The notes beneath the pieces were generated by a model. That model saw only the letters and a program-made list of their open reading frames with translations, was not told the DNA's origin and did not search any database. The position numbers and the translations under genes were made by a program. Shown here piece after piece: positions 1 to 6,061 of a DNA stretch of 7,185 nucleotides; the first letter of the stretch is position 1, and every line of letters begins with the position of its first letter. This stretch comes from Sedimenticola sp. (GTDB lineage Bacteria > Pseudomonadota > Gammaproteobacteria > Chromatiales > Chromatiaceae), in the NCBI GenBank assembly GCA_027038775.1, contig JALWGP010000362.1, positions 1-7,185 on the forward strand. Reading direction: 5' to 3'.

Positions 1-341
1 GGGGAGGGGAGGATCACCTTGAAGTCCATGCCCGGCTTCTTCTCGAACCAGACCGAGATCACCGTCACTTCCGGCAGGTGGGCGAAATCGGCGGGCAGCA
101 GTTCGTTCTGCAGCAGCACCAGCCGGTTCCGCCAGGGCCCGGGAAGGGTTTCCAGTACGGGCCGGAGGTCCTTCTCGCCCACGGCCACCACCACCGCCTC
201 GGGATCGGGCACGGCACTGGCCACCTCTTCCATGGAGGTCTGGCGGGTGACGGGGTAGAGGGGATGCCCCAGGCGCAGGAACCCCCGGGCGAAGACGCCG
301 CCCATCTCGCCCACGCCGATCAGTATGACAGGTTGCTTCAT
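1..341 (-). CDS. NAD(P)-binding oxidoreductase, ketopantoate reductase/6PGDH-like (3' end outside window)
   Basis: The first 113 residues are present; the gene continues past the left edge. The protein opens with a beta strand and a Rossmann dinucleotide loop, G9-V-G-E-M-G14 (GxGxMG), followed by a helix with ARG and the stretch LGHPLYPVTR, where the second strand ends in an arginine. This layout is typical of the ketopantoate reductase (PanE/ApbA) and 6-phosphogluconate dehydrogenase superfamily, and the Arg hints at NADP preference. The segment LVLLQNELLP resembles the mid-domain Asn region of ketopantoate reductases. The ATG overlaps the adenosyltransferase stop codon (ATGA), which points to translational coupling and fixes the start. 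It lies last of the visible genes in the B12-riboswitch operon. The catalytic C-terminal domain is not in view, so the substrate cannot be named. A cofactor-related dehydrogenase or a plain PanE paralogue are both possible. Confidence 0.75.
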   Translation of the reverse strand, partial: MKQPVILIGVGEMGGVFARGFLRLGHPLYPVTRQTSMEEVASAVPDPEAVVVAVGEKDLRPVLETLPGPWRNRLVLLQNELLPADFAHLPEVTVISVWFEKKPGMDFKVILPS

Positions 342-868
342 TCTTCTCGCTTCCAGGGAGTCTCTTCCGGCGCCGCCCTGCGCGCCAGCACGAAGAGCAG
401 GTCGGAGAGACGGTTGAGATACTTCAGGGAAGCGGAGTTTACCCTTTCCCGCGCCGCCAGTCGCCACAGGGTGCGCTCGGCGCGGCGGCAGATGGCGCGG
501 GCCATGTGCAGCTGGGCCGAGCCGGGGCCGCCGCCGGGCAGAATGAATTCCTCCAGGGGAGGCAGCGCTTCGCCGATCCGGTCGATGAGCGCCTCCAGTT
601 CCTGCACCTGGCCCTCGTCGATCCGCTCCCGCCCCGGCAGGGCCAGCTCGCCGCCCAGGTCGAAGAGCCGGTGCTGGACGGGCACCAGTGTTTCCCGGAT
701 CCCGACGTCGTCGCACCAGGCCAGGGCCAGCCCCAGGGCGGCGTTGAGCTCGTCCAGGTCACCCAGTGCCTCCACGCGGGGACTGGTCTTGTCGATGCGG
801 GAGCCGTCGGCCAGGCCCGTCTGGCCCGCATCCCCCGTGCGGGTGTAGATGCGGGTCAGGCGGGCCAT
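338..868 (-). CDS. pduO: PduO-type cob(I)alamin adenosyltransferase
   Basis: This 176-residue cytoplasmic enzyme transfers the adenosyl group of ATP to cob(I)alamin, making adenosylcobalamin. It is a full-length member of the PduO/MMAB family (usual length about 180-190). Visible signatures in order are the ATP-binding N-terminus TRTGDAGQTGLADGSR with Lys27 (residues 9-27), EALGDLDELNAALG (33-46), DLGGELALPG (70-79), FILPGGG (108-114), the helix HMARAICRRAER (121-132) with the conserved arginines, and NRLSDLLFVLAR (152-163). It starts 6 bases after the btuB stop and overlaps the next gene by 4 bases (ATGA), so it sits mid-operon behind the cobalamin riboswitch. The start has no strong Shine-Dalgarno sequence, which agrees with translational coupling to btuB. 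This is the converting step that follows uptake by BtuB. PduO-type is clear; the CobA and EutT families are not related in sequence. The symbol marks family, not a propanediol-utilisation role. Confidence 0.95.
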   Translation of the reverse strand: MARLTRIYTRTGDAGQTGLADGSRIDKTSPRVEALGDLDELNAALGLALAWCDDVGIRETLVPVQHRLFDLGGELALPGRERIDEGQVQELEALIDRIGEALPPLEEFILPGGGPGSAQLHMARAICRRAERTLWRLAARERVNSASLKYLNRLSDLLFVLARRAAPEETPWKREE

Positions 869-874
869 GAACCA

Positions 875-2644
875 TCAACGGTAACGGATACCGAGGTAGG
901 CGGTTCGGCCCGCGGTGTGGTAGCCGCTGGCGAGCTGGTAGTTCTCGTCGAAGGCATTTTCCAGCTTGGCGAAGAGCTGCCACTCCGGGGTGAAGCGGTA
1001 GCTGGCGTCGAGGTTCACCAGAGTATAGCTGTCGAGGGTGACTCCGCCAAAGTCCATGCGGTTGCCGGAATGGAGCAGGTCTGCGCCCAGGCGCCAGCGA
1101 TCCACTGTGTAGCCCACGCGGGCATTGAGGCTGTAGCGGGCGCGGCGCAGCAGGCGGTCGCCTGTGTCGCGGTCCTCGGGGTTCTGCCAGTTGCCGCCCA
1201 GATGCAGGTCGAGGGCCTCGCCGCGGAAGTCGTAGTTCAGCTCCAGGCCGTCGATGCGTGCCTGCGCCACGTTCTGGTTGTAACCGGTCCAGAGGCCGGT
1301 AGGCACCCACTGGATCATGTTCTCCAGGTCGTTGCGGTACAGAGAGGCACTCAACTCGTGGCCGGGCGCGAGGGTGTGGCGCAGGCCCAGCTCGTAGCTG
1401 GTGGACTCCTCCGGTTTCAGGTCGGGGTTGCCGCCGAAGCCGTAGCGCTCGTTGGCGCTGGGCACGCGGAAGGCGGTGGCAACGCTGGCAAAGAGGCGGG
1501 TGTTATCGGAGAGCCGGTAGCCGTAGTTGAGGCTCCAGGTGGGCTTGCTGCCGGCGTCCTCGTGGTCCAGGTAGCGGGCGCCGGCGATGAGCCGGTGGGC
1601 GCCCCGGTCCAGGTCGTACTGGGCCCAGGCCTCCTGGATGGTGCTGTCGATGTCGTAAGGGGTCCAGCCGCCCACCGCTTCCACCGACTCGCGACCGTGC
1701 TGGTAGCCCAGCAGCAACCGGTCGCTCCCGTTCACGGTGATCTCGTTCTGCCACCGGATCTCGGTGCGGTCGGTGTGCACCGAGTCGCTGCTCTGGTTCT
1801 GGTCGATGTGGTCGCGCACGTGGGTCACCTCCACCAGGCTCTCCCAGCGGTCGGTGAAACGGGCGCGCCAGCCGAGGCTGCTGCGACTGTTGAGGAAGTC
1901 CTGGTCCAGGGGGGTGCCGAAGAAGTCCAGGTACTCGTTGTTGCCCTGAGCTTGCCAGTGGGCCAGGTCGAAGCTGTGGATGCCGGCGTCGAAGCCGGCG
2001 GCCAGGTCGAAGCTGGTGTTGCGGTAGCCGCGGTCGATCTTTGAGTTCTCCAGGGGCGGGAAGCCGTCGGTCTGCTGGTGGGAGACCGAGGCGCTCAGCC
2101 GCTTGCCGTCGCCGTTCCAGGAGGCGCGGGCGGCGGCGCGGGTGGTGTCGTTCCCGCCCAGCTCCAGGGAACCCCCCCAGTCGGCGCCCTCGCCGCCGCG
2201 GCGGGTGATGAGGTTGATCACGCCGCCGATGGCGCCCGAGCCCCACAGGGTGGAGCGGGGCCCCTTGTAGATTTCGATGCGCTCGAGGTTGCGCGGATCG
2301 ATGTGCTGGATGGCGGCGCTGCCCACGCTGCCGGACTGGATGGGCACGCCGTCGATCATGACCAGGGCATGGTCGCTCTCGGTGCCGCGGATGAAGAGCG
2401 AGGTGGCCTGGCCGGGACCGCCGTTGCGGCCGATCTCCAGGCCGGTGCGGAAGCGGAGCAGGTCCGCCAGGTCCACCGCAACGCTGTTCTCGATCTCGTC
2501 CCGCGTGATGACCTCCATGCTGGCGGGCATCTCCGTCGGGTTTGCGGCGTAGCCGGTGGCCGTGACCACCATGGGTTCCAGGGTTTCGGCGGCGCACAGC
2601 GCCGCGGGGCCCAGCAGCAGGGCCAGGGGAAGGGTGAGTTTCAT
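875..2644 (-). CDS. btuB: TonB-dependent outer-membrane vitamin B12 receptor BtuB
   Basis: The 589-residue precursor is close in length to E. coli BtuB. Residues 1-18 form a signal peptide (MKLTLPLALLLGPAALCA), followed by a TonB box EPMVVTAT (23-30). A plug domain (about 37-145) contains SLFIRGTESDHALVMIDGVP, IERI-type LERIEIYKGPRSTLWGSGAIGGVINLITRRG elements, and is followed by a beta-barrel of alternating aromatic strands to the C-terminus. The barrel imports cobalamin across the outer membrane using TonB energy. The start at 2644 is chosen because AGGAGGA lies 6 bases upstream and the signal peptide begins there; an in-frame ATG at 2668 would add eight non-signal residues and bury the ribosome site. 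A cobalamin riboswitch in the leader strongly supports B12 rather than iron-siderophore as substrate. Oddity: the last residue is Arg (IRYR) rather than the usual terminal Phe, though Tyr precedes it. Confidence 0.93.
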   Translation of the reverse strand: MKLTLPLALLLGPAALCAAETLEPMVVTATGYAANPTEMPASMEVITRDEIENSVAVDLADLLRFRTGLEIGRNGGPGQATSLFIRGTESDHALVMIDGVPIQSGSVGSAAIQHIDPRNLERIEIYKGPRSTLWGSGAIGGVINLITRRGGEGADWGGSLELGGNDTTRAAARASWNGDGKRLSASVSHQQTDGFPPLENSKIDRGYRNTSFDLAAGFDAGIHSFDLAHWQAQGNNEYLDFFGTPLDQDFLNSRSSLGWRARFTDRWESLVEVTHVRDHIDQNQSSDSVHTDRTEIRWQNEITVNGSDRLLLGYQHGRESVEAVGGWTPYDIDSTIQEAWAQYDLDRGAHRLIAGARYLDHEDAGSKPTWSLNYGYRLSDNTRLFASVATAFRVPSANERYGFGGNPDLKPEESTSYELGLRHTLAPGHELSASLYRNDLENMIQWVPTGLWTGYNQNVAQARIDGLELNYDFRGEALDLHLGGNWQNPEDRDTGDRLLRRARYSLNARVGYTVDRWRLGADLLHSGNRMDFGGVTLDSYTLVNLDASYRFTPEWQLFAKLENAFDENYQLASGYHTAGRTAYLGIRYR

Positions 2645-2650
2645 CGTGCG

Positions 2651-2691
2651 TCCTCCTGCAGGCGCCACCCGCGCCTTCTGAAAGGGAAAGA
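2651..2691 (-). promoter_or_regulatory. Probable riboswitch expression platform and btuB ribosome binding site
   Basis: Between P1 of the riboswitch and the btuB ATG lies a 6-bp hairpin AGGCGC-GGGTG-GCGCCT (2660-2676) and then the strong Shine-Dalgarno GGAGGA (2651-2656). There is no U-run after the hairpin, so transcription termination is unlikely and control of translation fits better. UCUUUC (2686-2691) could pair with GGAGGA using two G-U wobbles, stacking on the hairpin and hiding the ribosome site. The pairing is read by eye; no folding was computed. Confidence 0.5.
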
Positions 2692-2693
2692 TT

Positions 2694-2869
2694 CAGAGGG
2701 CCGGTCTCCGGACTGATGGGGTGGGCGTGTGCCCGGGGAAAGGCGCCTTCCCGTGGCCGTGGCCACAGTGGCGTGATGCCGTTTCCCACCCAATCACCGT
2801 TGCGGGGGCAGTGCCGGTCTCGCACCGGCTTCCCGTTTAACCCAGGACCGTGATCCGGGGCACCCTCTG
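2694..2869 (-). promoter_or_regulatory. Cobalamin (AdoCbl) riboswitch in the btuB leader
   Basis: Read on the minus strand, the conserved pieces occur in the right order. First is GGTGCC (2859-2864), then AAACGGGAAGCCGGTG (2823-2838), the junction CTGCCCCCGCAAC with following GGTGA (around 2795-2811), and finally the B12 box AGTCCGGAGACCGGCC (about 2699-2714). The outermost helix P1 is visible: CAGAGGG (2863-2869) pairs with CCCTCTG (2694-2700), 7 perfect base pairs that set the ends of the element. The variable arm between the core and the B12 box (about 2719-2790) is long and GC-rich and could fold GGGTGGG with CCCACCC. Adenosylcobalamin binding is expected to shut off btuB, the adenosyltransferase and the oxidoreductase. 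The core is unmistakable; pseudoknot pairing was not worked out. Confidence 0.96.
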
Positions 2870-2879
2870 GCGAGGGCGC

Positions 2880-2908
2880 AGTCTCGCAGCGGAAGACCTG
2901 GCCGTCAA
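2880..2908 (-). promoter_or_regulatory. Candidate sigma-70 promoter for the B12 operon
   Basis: On the minus strand TTGACG (2903-2908) is followed after 17 bases by GAGACT (2880-2885). The -35 matches five of six consensus bases while the -10 matches only three. The predicted start of transcription, near 2873, falls just before riboswitch helix P1 (2869), which is where an aptamer leader should begin. That placement is the main support. Confidence 0.4.
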
Positions 2909-2991
2909 GGGCGGGCCGGGCAGGAGCATGCCGTCAAAGCCCGGGTTGGCGAAGGTCCCTTTGCCCCGTTGTGAATGACGGGATTAATGGA

Positions 2992-3126
2992 TCACAGGAG
3001 CTCGGAGGTGATGAACAGCCAGGTGAGAAACGCGGTGAGGGCGACGGCGGCTGTGCTTTGCAGGATGATGCAGATGCCGGGAAGGTCCCTGGCCAGGCTG
3101 GCCAGATCGGTGTGACGGTTCTTCAT
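2992..3126 (-). CDS. Small single-pass membrane protein, unknown function
   Basis: A 44-codon reading frame encodes a polar N-terminus (MKNRHTDLASLARDLPG) and then one hydrophobic stretch of about 22 residues (about 18-40, ICIILQSTAAVALTAFLTWLF) ending ITSELL. This looks like a single transmembrane segment with the positive end inside. Third codon positions are overwhelmingly G or C, as in the neighbouring real genes, which supports coding. No close Shine-Dalgarno is seen; AGGGGG lies 12 bases upstream, rather far. An in-frame upstream ATG at 3201 would give 69 residues, but the added part has no membrane or domain character. It lies upstream of the B12 operon in the same direction, separated by the operon's own promoter. 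I do not recognise a family. The opposite-strand frame across this region looks like a shadow. Confidence 0.45.
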   Translation of the reverse strand: MKNRHTDLASLARDLPGICIILQSTAAVALTAFLTWLFITSELL

Positions 3127-3224
3127 GTGGAAGCGGTTCCCCCTACGGATACGGCTCGTGGAACTGCAATCGAGTATGCCGGCGAAACGCCCCCGGGCCA
3201 TTGAGATGGATCAAGAACGGGCCA

Positions 3225-3272
3225 GGCCGGTGGCCGATGGAGTAAAATGCAGCGTCAATCCCACCACCGGCC
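3225..3272. repeat. 9-bp inverted repeat around a -10-like box upstream of cysE
   Basis: GGCCGGTGG (3225-3233) and CCACCGGCC (3264-3272) are perfect inverted copies separated by 30 bases. Between them lies TAAAAT (3243-3248), a good -10 hexamer (5 of 6), with no convincing -35 at the right distance. The right arm ends 6 bases before the cysE ATG. If transcription starts near 3255 only the right arm is in the mRNA, so the pair would be a DNA site rather than an RNA hairpin. GC-rich repeats of this size can arise by chance here. Confidence 0.4.
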
Positions 3273-3278
3273 ACTTCC

Positions 3279-4091
3279 ATGTTCGAACGCCTGCGAGAGG
3301 ATATCCACTCCGTTTTCGACCGGGACCCCGCGGCCCGCACCACCTTCGAGGTGCTGACCACCTATCCCGGTCTGCACGCGCTGTTGGCCCACCGCCTGGC
3401 CCACTGGCTGTGGAACCACGGGCTCAAGTGGCTGGGGCGCTTCGTCTCCCACGTGGCGCGCTGGCTCACCGGCATCGAGATCCACCCGGGGGCGCGGATC
3501 GGCCGGCGTTTCTTCATCGACCACGGTATGGGCGTGGTCATCGGCGAGACCGCTGTCATCGGTGACGACTGCACCCTCTACCACGGCGTCACCCTGGGCG
3601 GCACCAGCTGGGAGAAGGGCAAGCGCCATCCCACCCTGGGCGACGACGTGGTGGTGGGGGCCGGCGCCAAGGTGCTGGGCCCCATCGAGATCGGCGACGG
3701 CGCCCGCATCGGCTCCAACGCCGTGGTGGTGAAATCGGTGCCGGCCGGGGCCACCGTGGTGGGCATTCCGGGGCGGCTGGTGGAGCGCCCCCGGTCCGGC
3801 GACCACGCCCACCGCGAGAAGCTGGCCAGGAAGATGGGGTTCGATGCTTACGGTGCCACCCGTGACGCGCCCGATCCCGTGGCCAACGCCATCAACTGCA
3901 TGCTGGATCACGTGCACGTGCTGGAGACCAAGGTCTCGCGCATGTGCGAGGTGCTCAAGCGCATGGGCTACGAGGATGAGGAGGTGGAGCTGCCCGAGCT
4001 CAGCTCCTGCGAGATCCACTCCACCGCGGACGAGCTGGAACACCTGGAAACCATGGAAGAGGAGGCGGAAGGCAAGCCCGGGAATACTTGA
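3279..4091 (+). CDS. cysE: Serine O-acetyltransferase (short-N-terminus CysE/EpsC type)
   Basis: The 270-residue cytoplasmic enzyme makes O-acetylserine from L-serine and acetyl-CoA, the first step of cysteine synthesis. After a short helical N-terminus (1-62) comes a left-handed beta-helix of hexapeptide repeats (about 65-165) with [37 protein letters not shown] and [25 protein letters not shown]. His82 in the IDHG motif matches the catalytic His158 of E. coli CysE and His117 matches His193; Glu67 stands where E. coli has Asp143, as in EpsC-type enzymes. The E. coli-type long N-terminal domain is missing. Instead there is a roughly 100-residue acidic helical tail ending in PGNT, without the terminal Ile that inserts into CysK in the cysteine synthase complex. 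No Shine-Dalgarno precedes the ATG. The neighbour iscR links cysteine supply with Fe-S assembly. Confidence 0.95.
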   Translation: MFERLREDIHSVFDRDPAARTTFEVLTTYPGLHALLAHRLAHWLWNHGLKWLGRFVSHVARWLTGIEIHPGARIGRRFFIDHGMGVVIGETAVIGDDCTLYHGVTLGGTSWEKGKRHPTLGDDVVVGAGAKVLGPIEIGDGARIGSNAVVVKSVPAGATVVGIPGRLVERPRSGDHAHREKLARKMGFDAYGATRDAPDPVANAINCMLDHVHVLETKVSRMCEVLKRMGYEDEEVELPELSSCEIHSTADELEHLETMEEEAEGKPGNT

Positions 4092-4108
4092 CTGTTTTAC
4101 TTGGTCTT
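4084..4108 (+). promoter_or_regulatory. IscR type-1-like operator
   Basis: The left half ATACTTGACTG (4084-4094) fits the type-1 IscR half-site (ATASYYGACTR) at every position; the right half (TACTTGGTC) is only partly conserved. It covers the -35 box of the iscR promoter and the last codons and stop of cysE. [2Fe-2S]-IscR binding here would repress its own gene, as in E. coli. Binding is inferred from the match and position. Confidence 0.65.
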
Positions 4109-4115
4109 GTACACT
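4088..4115 (+). promoter_or_regulatory. Sigma-70 promoter of iscR
   Basis: TTGACT (4088-4093), a 16-base spacer and TACACT (4110-4115) form a good promoter just before iscR. The -35 box overlaps the cysE stop codon (4089-4091), so iscR can be transcribed independently of cysE. Transcription would start near 4122, giving a leader of about 27 bases with the GGAG ribosome site at 4138-4141. Confidence 0.7.
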
Positions 4116-4148
4116 GCGGCTCCATCCCTCTCGCAACGGAGTCCGGGC

Positions 4149-4625
4149 ATGCGCCTCACCACCAAGGGACGTTACGCGGTAACCGCCATGCTCGACCTCG
4201 CTCTGCACAGTGGCCAGGGACCCGTGAGCCTGGCCGAGATCGCCGAACGGCAGGGCATCTCCCTCTCCTACCTGGAACAGCTCTTCGCCCGCCTGCGCAA
4301 GCGGAAACTGGTTTCCAGCACCCGGGGGCCGGGAGGCGGCTACCGCCTGGGCCGGGACGCCCGGCAGATCGACATCGCCGGTGTCATCACCGCCGTGGAC
4401 GAGCGCATCGACACCACCGCCTGCGGCGGCCTGGGCAACTGCAATGGTGACAAGCGCTGCATCACCCACCAGCTCTGGCAGGATCTCAGCAACAGCATCC
4501 ACGACTACCTGAGCGGCATCAGCCTGCAGGAGCTGGTGGACCGGGCCCGGCAGGCTGAAGCGGCGCAGCAGGTCCCGGTGGGGTGGGTGGAAGGTGGAAA
4601 ACCGGGATCGACCGCGGATCCCTGA
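4149..4625 (+). CDS. iscR: Fe-S cluster assembly transcriptional regulator IscR
   Basis: The 158-residue Rrf2-family protein has a winged-helix DNA-binding domain at residues 1-65: [38 protein letters not shown] and the wing [11 protein letters not shown]. The cluster ligands are C92, C98, C104 and H107, the same positions as in E. coli IscR, so it should bind a [2Fe-2S] cluster and sense Fe-S status. The start at 4149 gives the canonical N-terminus and has GGAG 7 bases upstream; an in-frame ATG at 4101 lies inside the promoter. A type-1-like operator over its promoter predicts autorepression. It follows cysE by 57 bases. Unusually for IscR, no iscS-iscU-iscA genes follow: the next gene is a DUF1015 protein with its own promoter. 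The C-terminal tail after about residue 135 is low in conservation. Confidence 0.96.
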   Translation: MRLTTKGRYAVTAMLDLALHSGQGPVSLAEIAERQGISLSYLEQLFARLRKRKLVSSTRGPGGGYRLGRDARQIDIAGVITAVDERIDTTACGGLGNCNGDKRCITHQLWQDLSNSIHDYLSGISLQELVDRARQAEAAQQVPVGWVEGGKPGSTADP

Positions 4626-4630
4626 CCACA

Positions 4631-4659
4631 TTGGCATCCCCGCTGCTTTCTGGAACAAT
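4631..4659 (+). promoter_or_regulatory. Extended -10 sigma-70 promoter of the DUF1015 gene
   Basis: TTGGCA (4631-4636) is separated by 17 bases from AACAAT (4654-4659), with TGG directly before the -10, giving an extended -10 TGn. The site lies in the 73-base gap after iscR and would start a transcript near 4666 with a leader of about 33 bases. Confidence 0.55.
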
Positions 4660-4698
4660 TGCGCCCATTCCGAGAACCTGCCAGCGAGTGATTTCCCC

Positions 4699-5940
4699 AT
4701 GCCTCTTGTGAAAGCCTTCACCGGCCTGCGCCCTGCGCCCGGCCGCGCCGACGACGTGGTCGCCCCCCCCTACGACGTGATGAACGAGGCCGAGGCCCGC
4801 GCCATGGTCCAGGGACGGCCCTGGAGCTTCCTGCACATCTCCCGCCCCGAGGTGGACCTGCCCGAGGGCACCGATCCCTACGCGCCAGAGGTCTACGCCA
4901 AGGGGCGCGAGAACCTCGAGCGCATGATCGCCGAGGGGGTGCTGCAGCGGGATGAGGCGCCCAGCTTCTACGTCTACCGGCTCACCATGGGCGACCACGT
5001 GCAGACCGGCCTCATGGGGGTCGCCTCGGTGGAGGCCTACGACGCCGACCGCATCAAGAAGCACGAGTTCACCCGCCCGGTGAAGGAGGATGACCGGGTG
5101 CGCAACATCGACACCCTGGGCGCCCAGACCGGCCCCGTCTTCCTGGTCTATCCCGCCACCGACGAGATCGACCGCGTGCTGGCCGAGGTGGCGCAGGGTG
5201 AGCCCGATATCGACGTCACCGCCGCCGATGGCGTGCGCCACCAGCTCTGGGCCGTCTCCGATCCCGAGACCGTGCAGAAGCTCACCGAGGCCTTCGACCG
5301 CCTCGACGCCCTCTACGTGGCCGACGGTCACCACCGCTCCGCTGCCGCCTCTCGCGTGGCGGCCCAGCGCAAGGCGGCCAACCCGGACCACACTGGCGAG
5401 GAGAGCTACAACTACTTCCTCAGCGTCCTCTTTCCCCACGACCAGATGCAGATCCTCGACTACAACCGGGTGGTGAAGGACCTGAATGGCCTCTCGCCCG
5501 AGGCGTTCGTGGCCCGCATCACCGAGAACTTCACCGTGGAGCCGGCCGACGGGCCGGTGAAGCCGTCACGCACCGGCGAGTTTGGCATGTACCTGCGCGG
5601 CCAGTGGTACCGGCTCACCATCAAGCCCGAGCGCATTCCCGCCGACGACCCGGTGGCACGCCTCGACGTGAGCCTGCTGCAGGAGAATCTCATCCGCCCC
5701 CTGCTGGGCATCGAGAACCCCCGCACCGACGACCGCATCGACTTCGTCGGCGGCATCCGCGGCCTGGGCGAGCTGGAGAAGCGGGTGGATTCCGGCGACT
5801 GGGCGGTGGCCTTCGCCCTCCATCCCACCACCATGGAGGCGCTCATGGCCGTGGCCGACGCCGGCGAAGTGATGCCGCCCAAGTCCACCTGGTTCGAGCC
5901 CAAGCTGGCGGATGGGCTGGTGAGCCACGTGCTGGATTGA
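4699..5940 (+). CDS. DUF1015 family protein with ParB/Srx-like DGHHR motif
   Basis: The 413-residue protein is full length for the DUF1015 family. It shows the N-terminal signature VVAPPYDVM (20-28), the central KKHEFTRPVKEDDR block with H122-E123, the motif VADGHHRSAAAS with D209-G-H-H-R213, and the C-terminal signature MPPKSTWFEPKL (about 392-403). No signal peptide or membrane segment is seen, so it is cytoplasmic. DGHHR resembles the nucleotide-binding motif of the ParB/sulfiredoxin fold, which includes the free-serine kinases SerK and SbnI. As I recall, DUF1015 genes in some anaerobes sit beside serine biosynthesis genes. A role in serine metabolism is therefore plausible but unproven. 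The start at 4699 opens directly into the conserved domain (MPLVKAFTGL); an in-frame ATG at 4594 lies inside iscR and would also place the promoter in coding sequence. The ribosome site is weak. Confidence 0.9.
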   Translation: MPLVKAFTGLRPAPGRADDVVAPPYDVMNEAEARAMVQGRPWSFLHISRPEVDLPEGTDPYAPEVYAKGRENLERMIAEGVLQRDEAPSFYVYRLTMGDHVQTGLMGVASVEAYDADRIKKHEFTRPVKEDDRVRNIDTLGAQTGPVFLVYPATDEIDRVLAEVAQGEPDIDVTAADGVRHQLWAVSDPETVQKLTEAFDRLDALYVADGHHRSAAASRVAAQRKAANPDHTGEESYNYFLSVLFPHDQMQILDYNRVVKDLNGLSPEAFVARITENFTVEPADGPVKPSRTGEFGMYLRGQWYRLTIKPERIPADDPVARLDVSLLQENLIRPLLGIENPRTDDRIDFVGGIRGLGELEKRVDSGDWAVAFALHPTTMEALMAVADAGEVMPPKSTWFEPKLADGLVSHVLD

Positions 5941-5964
5941 ATCGAAGGGCGCTCGGGGAGAGAC

Positions 5965-5984
5965 GGGGTGTCGAGGGATTTTAC
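5965..5984 (+). promoter_or_regulatory. Candidate upstream activator site, copy 1
   Basis: GGGGTGTC-N6-TTTTAC recurs with identical spacing at 7126-7145 (15 of 20 bases identical without gaps). This copy ends 77 bases before the sigma-54 promoter of the PEP-CTERM gene, a normal distance for a sigma-54 enhancer. The activator may be the PEP-CTERM regulator PrsR; this is inference. Confidence 0.5.
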
Positions 5985-6000
5985 AAATGTTCCGGAAAAA

Positions 6001-6060
6001 GGTAAGGGTTTGCATGAATAAGGATTTTTAATAAATTGAAATAAAAGAAATTTAAAAAAA
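6001..6060. other. AT-rich promoter-upstream tract
   Basis: About 60 bases, mostly A and T (with a run of AAATTTAAAAAAA at the right end), stand out sharply from the GC-rich surroundings. The tract lies between the candidate activator site and the sigma-54 box and contains the IHF-like site. It is best read as bendable regulatory DNA; no coding frame is supported here. Confidence 0.7.
6029..6041 (-). promoter_or_regulatory. IHF-like binding site
   Basis: On the minus strand TTTCAATTTATTA matches the IHF consensus WATCAANNNNTTR at all fixed positions but one. It lies between the activator site and the -24/-12 promoter, where IHF usually bends DNA to bring a sigma-54 activator to polymerase. 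AT-rich sequence raises the chance of a random match. Confidence 0.5.
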
Positions 6061-6061
6061 C

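Noticed and set aside
506..2044. 512-codon plus-strand open frame opposite btuB and pduO
   Set aside because: It is a low-complexity Val/Ala/Gly-rich shadow of two well-supported minus-strand genes, common in GC-rich DNA.
2644..2668. In-frame ATG at 2668 as btuB start
   Set aside because: It would add eight residues before the signal peptide and overlap the AGGAGGA ribosome site serving the ATG at 2644.
1503..2825. 440-codon minus-strand frame overlapping btuB
   Set aside because: Arg/Pro/His-rich composition typical of an out-of-frame reading; it also runs through the riboswitch.
2901..2937. Direct repeat GCCGTCAA (2901-2908 and 2930-2937) as a tandem operator or double promoter
   Set aside because: Only 8 bases, and the distal copy has no -10 partner; only the proximal copy is kept as part of a promoter.
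2971..3204. 77-codon plus-strand frame in the btuB-cysE gap
   Set aside because: Gly/Asp/Glu-rich without motif or ribosome site; the opposite strand gives a more protein-like membrane segment.
3247..3357. Short frame from the ATG inside TAAAATG upstream of cysE, with GGAG before it, as a leader peptide
   Set aside because: The sequence is His/Pro/Ser/Arg-rich and out of frame with cysE; TAAAAT is better explained as a -10 box.
3255..4721. 488-codon minus-strand frame opposite cysE and iscR
   Set aside because: Antisense shadow of two genes with clear family motifs; His/Gly/Val-rich with no domain.
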